From: Tenericutes bacterium ADurb.BinA155
GTDB lineage: Bacteria > Bacillota_I > Bacilli_A > RFN20 > CAG-826
DNA length: 6,348 bases
Assembly (NCBI GenBank): GCA_002068375.1
Contig: MVZL01000071.1
Coordinates: 1-6,348, forward strand
Direction: 5' to 3'
The notes beneath the pieces are model-generated. The model saw only the letters and a list, made by a program, of their open reading frames with translations. It did not search any database and was not told where the DNA came from. This document shows, in pieces, positions 5,331-6,348 of the stretch (its first letter is position 1; every line of letters starts with the position of its first letter). A program made the position numbers and the translations under genes.

Positions 5331-6348
5331 ATGAAAAAAGAAACCCAGAAAATCGTGAAGAAAGCCGAAGCGAAAGTTCCGGTGAAGAAAGCCCCGGTGA
5401 AGGCGGCTCCTCAGGCTAAGCCCGCGAAAAAAGAAGAAGGGAAGAAACCCGTGGCCAAAAAGGCCGAACCGAAAAAGGCCGAGGCGGCGAAACCCGCCCC
5501 CGAAAAAGCGGTCAAAGGGAAGAAAGCCCCGGTCGCCACAAAACCCGTTAAAGGCAAGAAAAAGGCCGAAGAAATCAGCTTAGGCGCCGAAGAAGCCGGC
5601 GCGGACGAAGAAGAAGGGGAAGGCGAAATCGAGGGGCTTAACTCGATCAAGGTTCGCTTCCTTAAAAAAGGCAAACAAGCCGGCTATATCGATCAAGGCG
5701 ACATCATGGACGCCACGAGCCATCTTGATCTCACCGATGAACAGTTCGAAGAACTGATCACCTATTTTAAGGACAACAAGATCGACGTCGTTTCCGATGA
5801 AGATGAGGCCGATGACATCGACCACATCAAGGTCAACGAAGCCGAAATCGCCAAAGCCGAAAAAGAAGTGGTTGAAGACGAAGTCGAAACCGAAGACGAG
5901 GTCGCGGACACCGAGAAGGAAGAAGTGGCTTCGATCGAGGAATTCTCGAAGATCCCGACCGGAGAAGTCAAAGTCAACGATTCGGTGAAGATGTACCTGA
6001 AGGAGATCGGCAAGGTCCCGCTTCTCACCGCCAAAGAAGAAACCGAGCTGGCGAAGCGCATCGCCGCCGGCGATAAAGAAGCGAAGGATCAGCTCATCAA
6101 CGCCAACCTCCGTCTCGTCATTTCGATCGCGAAACACTATGTCGGACGTGGCATGCACTTCCTCGACCTCATTCAGGAAGGCAACATGGGCTTAATCAAG
6201 GCGGTCGAAAAGTTCGACTACACCAAAGGATTTAAGTTCTCAACCTATGCGACGTGGTGGATTCGTCAGGCCATCACCCGCGCCATCGCGGACCAAGCTC
6301 GGACCATCCGGATTCCGGTCCACATGGTCGAAACGATCAACAAGATGA
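5331..6348 (+). CDS. sigA: Principal sigma factor (sigma-70/SigA), 3' end missing
   Basis: Primary sigma factor (also called rpoD), which directs RNA polymerase to housekeeping promoters. 339 codons are visible; the frame runs off the window with one spare base and no stop. Residues 1-80 are a low-complexity basic extension (28 Lys, 17 Ala, 10 Pro, 8 Glu, no Arg or Asp), followed by an acidic patch (87-101). Region 1.1 follows at about 104-154, with [14 protein letters not shown] and [13 protein letters not shown]. An acidic linker (156-204, 24 Asp/Glu) precedes region 1.2, starting [17 protein letters not shown] (217-233). Region 2 is nearly textbook: [16 protein letters not shown] (259-274), [19 protein letters not shown] (278-296), [17 protein letters not shown] (303-319) and [13 protein letters not shown] (327-338), covering core binding, -10 recognition and melting. 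Regions 3 and 4 lie outside. Location directly after dnaG is the classic Firmicute context. Function is certain; the role of the extension is unknown. Confidence 0.97.
   Translation, partial: MKKETQKIVKKAEAKVPVKKAPVKAAPQAKPAKKEEGKKPVAKKAEPKKAEAAKPAPEKAVKGKKAPVATKPVKGKKKAEEISLGAEEAGADEEEGEGEIEGLNSIKVRFLKKGKQAGYIDQGDIMDATSHLDLTDEQFEELITYFKDNKIDVVSDEDEADDIDHIKVNEAEIAKAEKEVVEDEVETEDEVADTEKEEVASIEEFSKIPTGEVKVNDSVKMYLKEIGKVPLLTAKEETELAKRIAAGDKEAKDQLINANLRLVISIAKHYVGRGMHFLDLIQEGNMGLIKAVEKFDYTKGFKFSTYATWWIRQAITRAIADQARTIRIPVHMVETINKM

Noticed and set aside
5580..6158. 192-codon minus-strand frame opposite sigA
   Set aside because: Its Phe/Asp-rich repeats are the reverse image of Glu/Lys/Ile codons in the sigma 1.1 linker; the sense frame is unmistakable sigma-70.
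6343..6348. Apparent stop (TGA) at the very end of the window as the sigA terminus
   Set aside because: The TGA is out of frame: the sigma frame reads AAC AAG ATG and then one leftover A. The protein would also lack regions 3 and 4, so it is cut by the window edge.

Overview
The window is an ordinary housekeeping block from a bacterium of the Bacillota (Firmicutes), most likely a Bacilli-type lineage. Six genes lie on the + strand in the order cdd (5' end missing), era, recO, glyQS, dnaG and sigA/rpoD (3' end missing). This is the conserved Firmicute arrangement leading into the dnaG-sigA 'macromolecular synthesis' unit. Three things favour the Bacilli/Erysipelotrichia/Mollicutes-like side: a single-chain alpha2-type glycyl-tRNA synthetase closely resembling the staphylococcal type, its position between recO and dnaG, and strong AGGAG-type Shine-Dalgarno sites. 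TGA is used as a stop (cdd, era) and Trp is TGG, so the code is standard rather than the Mycoplasma one. Coding DNA is by eye roughly half G+C, high for such relatives, while the two true intergenic gaps are clearly more A+T-rich. An uncultured gut Bacilli lineage would fit, but that is inference.

Layout: positions 2-1930 are a tightly packed cdd-era-recO unit. cdd and era overlap by 4 nt (ATGA), and era and recO overlap by 14 nt, so translational coupling is likely. Positions 1931-2049 hold a good sigma-70-type promoter (TTGACA-N17-TACACT), a leader hairpin and a strong RBS, and thus look like the start of a second transcription unit: glyQS (2050-3429), dnaG (3491-5311), sigA (5331 to beyond the end). 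The 61-nt glyQS-dnaG gap contains two adjacent hairpins and a possible weak -10 element. dnaG and sigA are 19 nt apart. No gene-free stretch exceeds 300 bases.

Functions: pyrimidine salvage (Cdd), 30S ribosome maturation (Era), recombinational repair (RecO), glycine charging of tRNA (GlyQS), replication priming (DnaG) and principal transcription initiation (SigA). I found no mobile elements, CRISPR arrays, tRNA/rRNA genes or novel system. The most unusual item is SigA's N-terminal extension of about 80 residues, rich in Lys, Ala and Pro and free of arginine, placed ahead of a recognisable sigma 1.1 region and followed by acidic segments. Secondary points are the glyQS promoter/leader without a recognisable T-box, inverted repeats that span stop codons, and uniform TTA use at Leu-Lys pairs in era.
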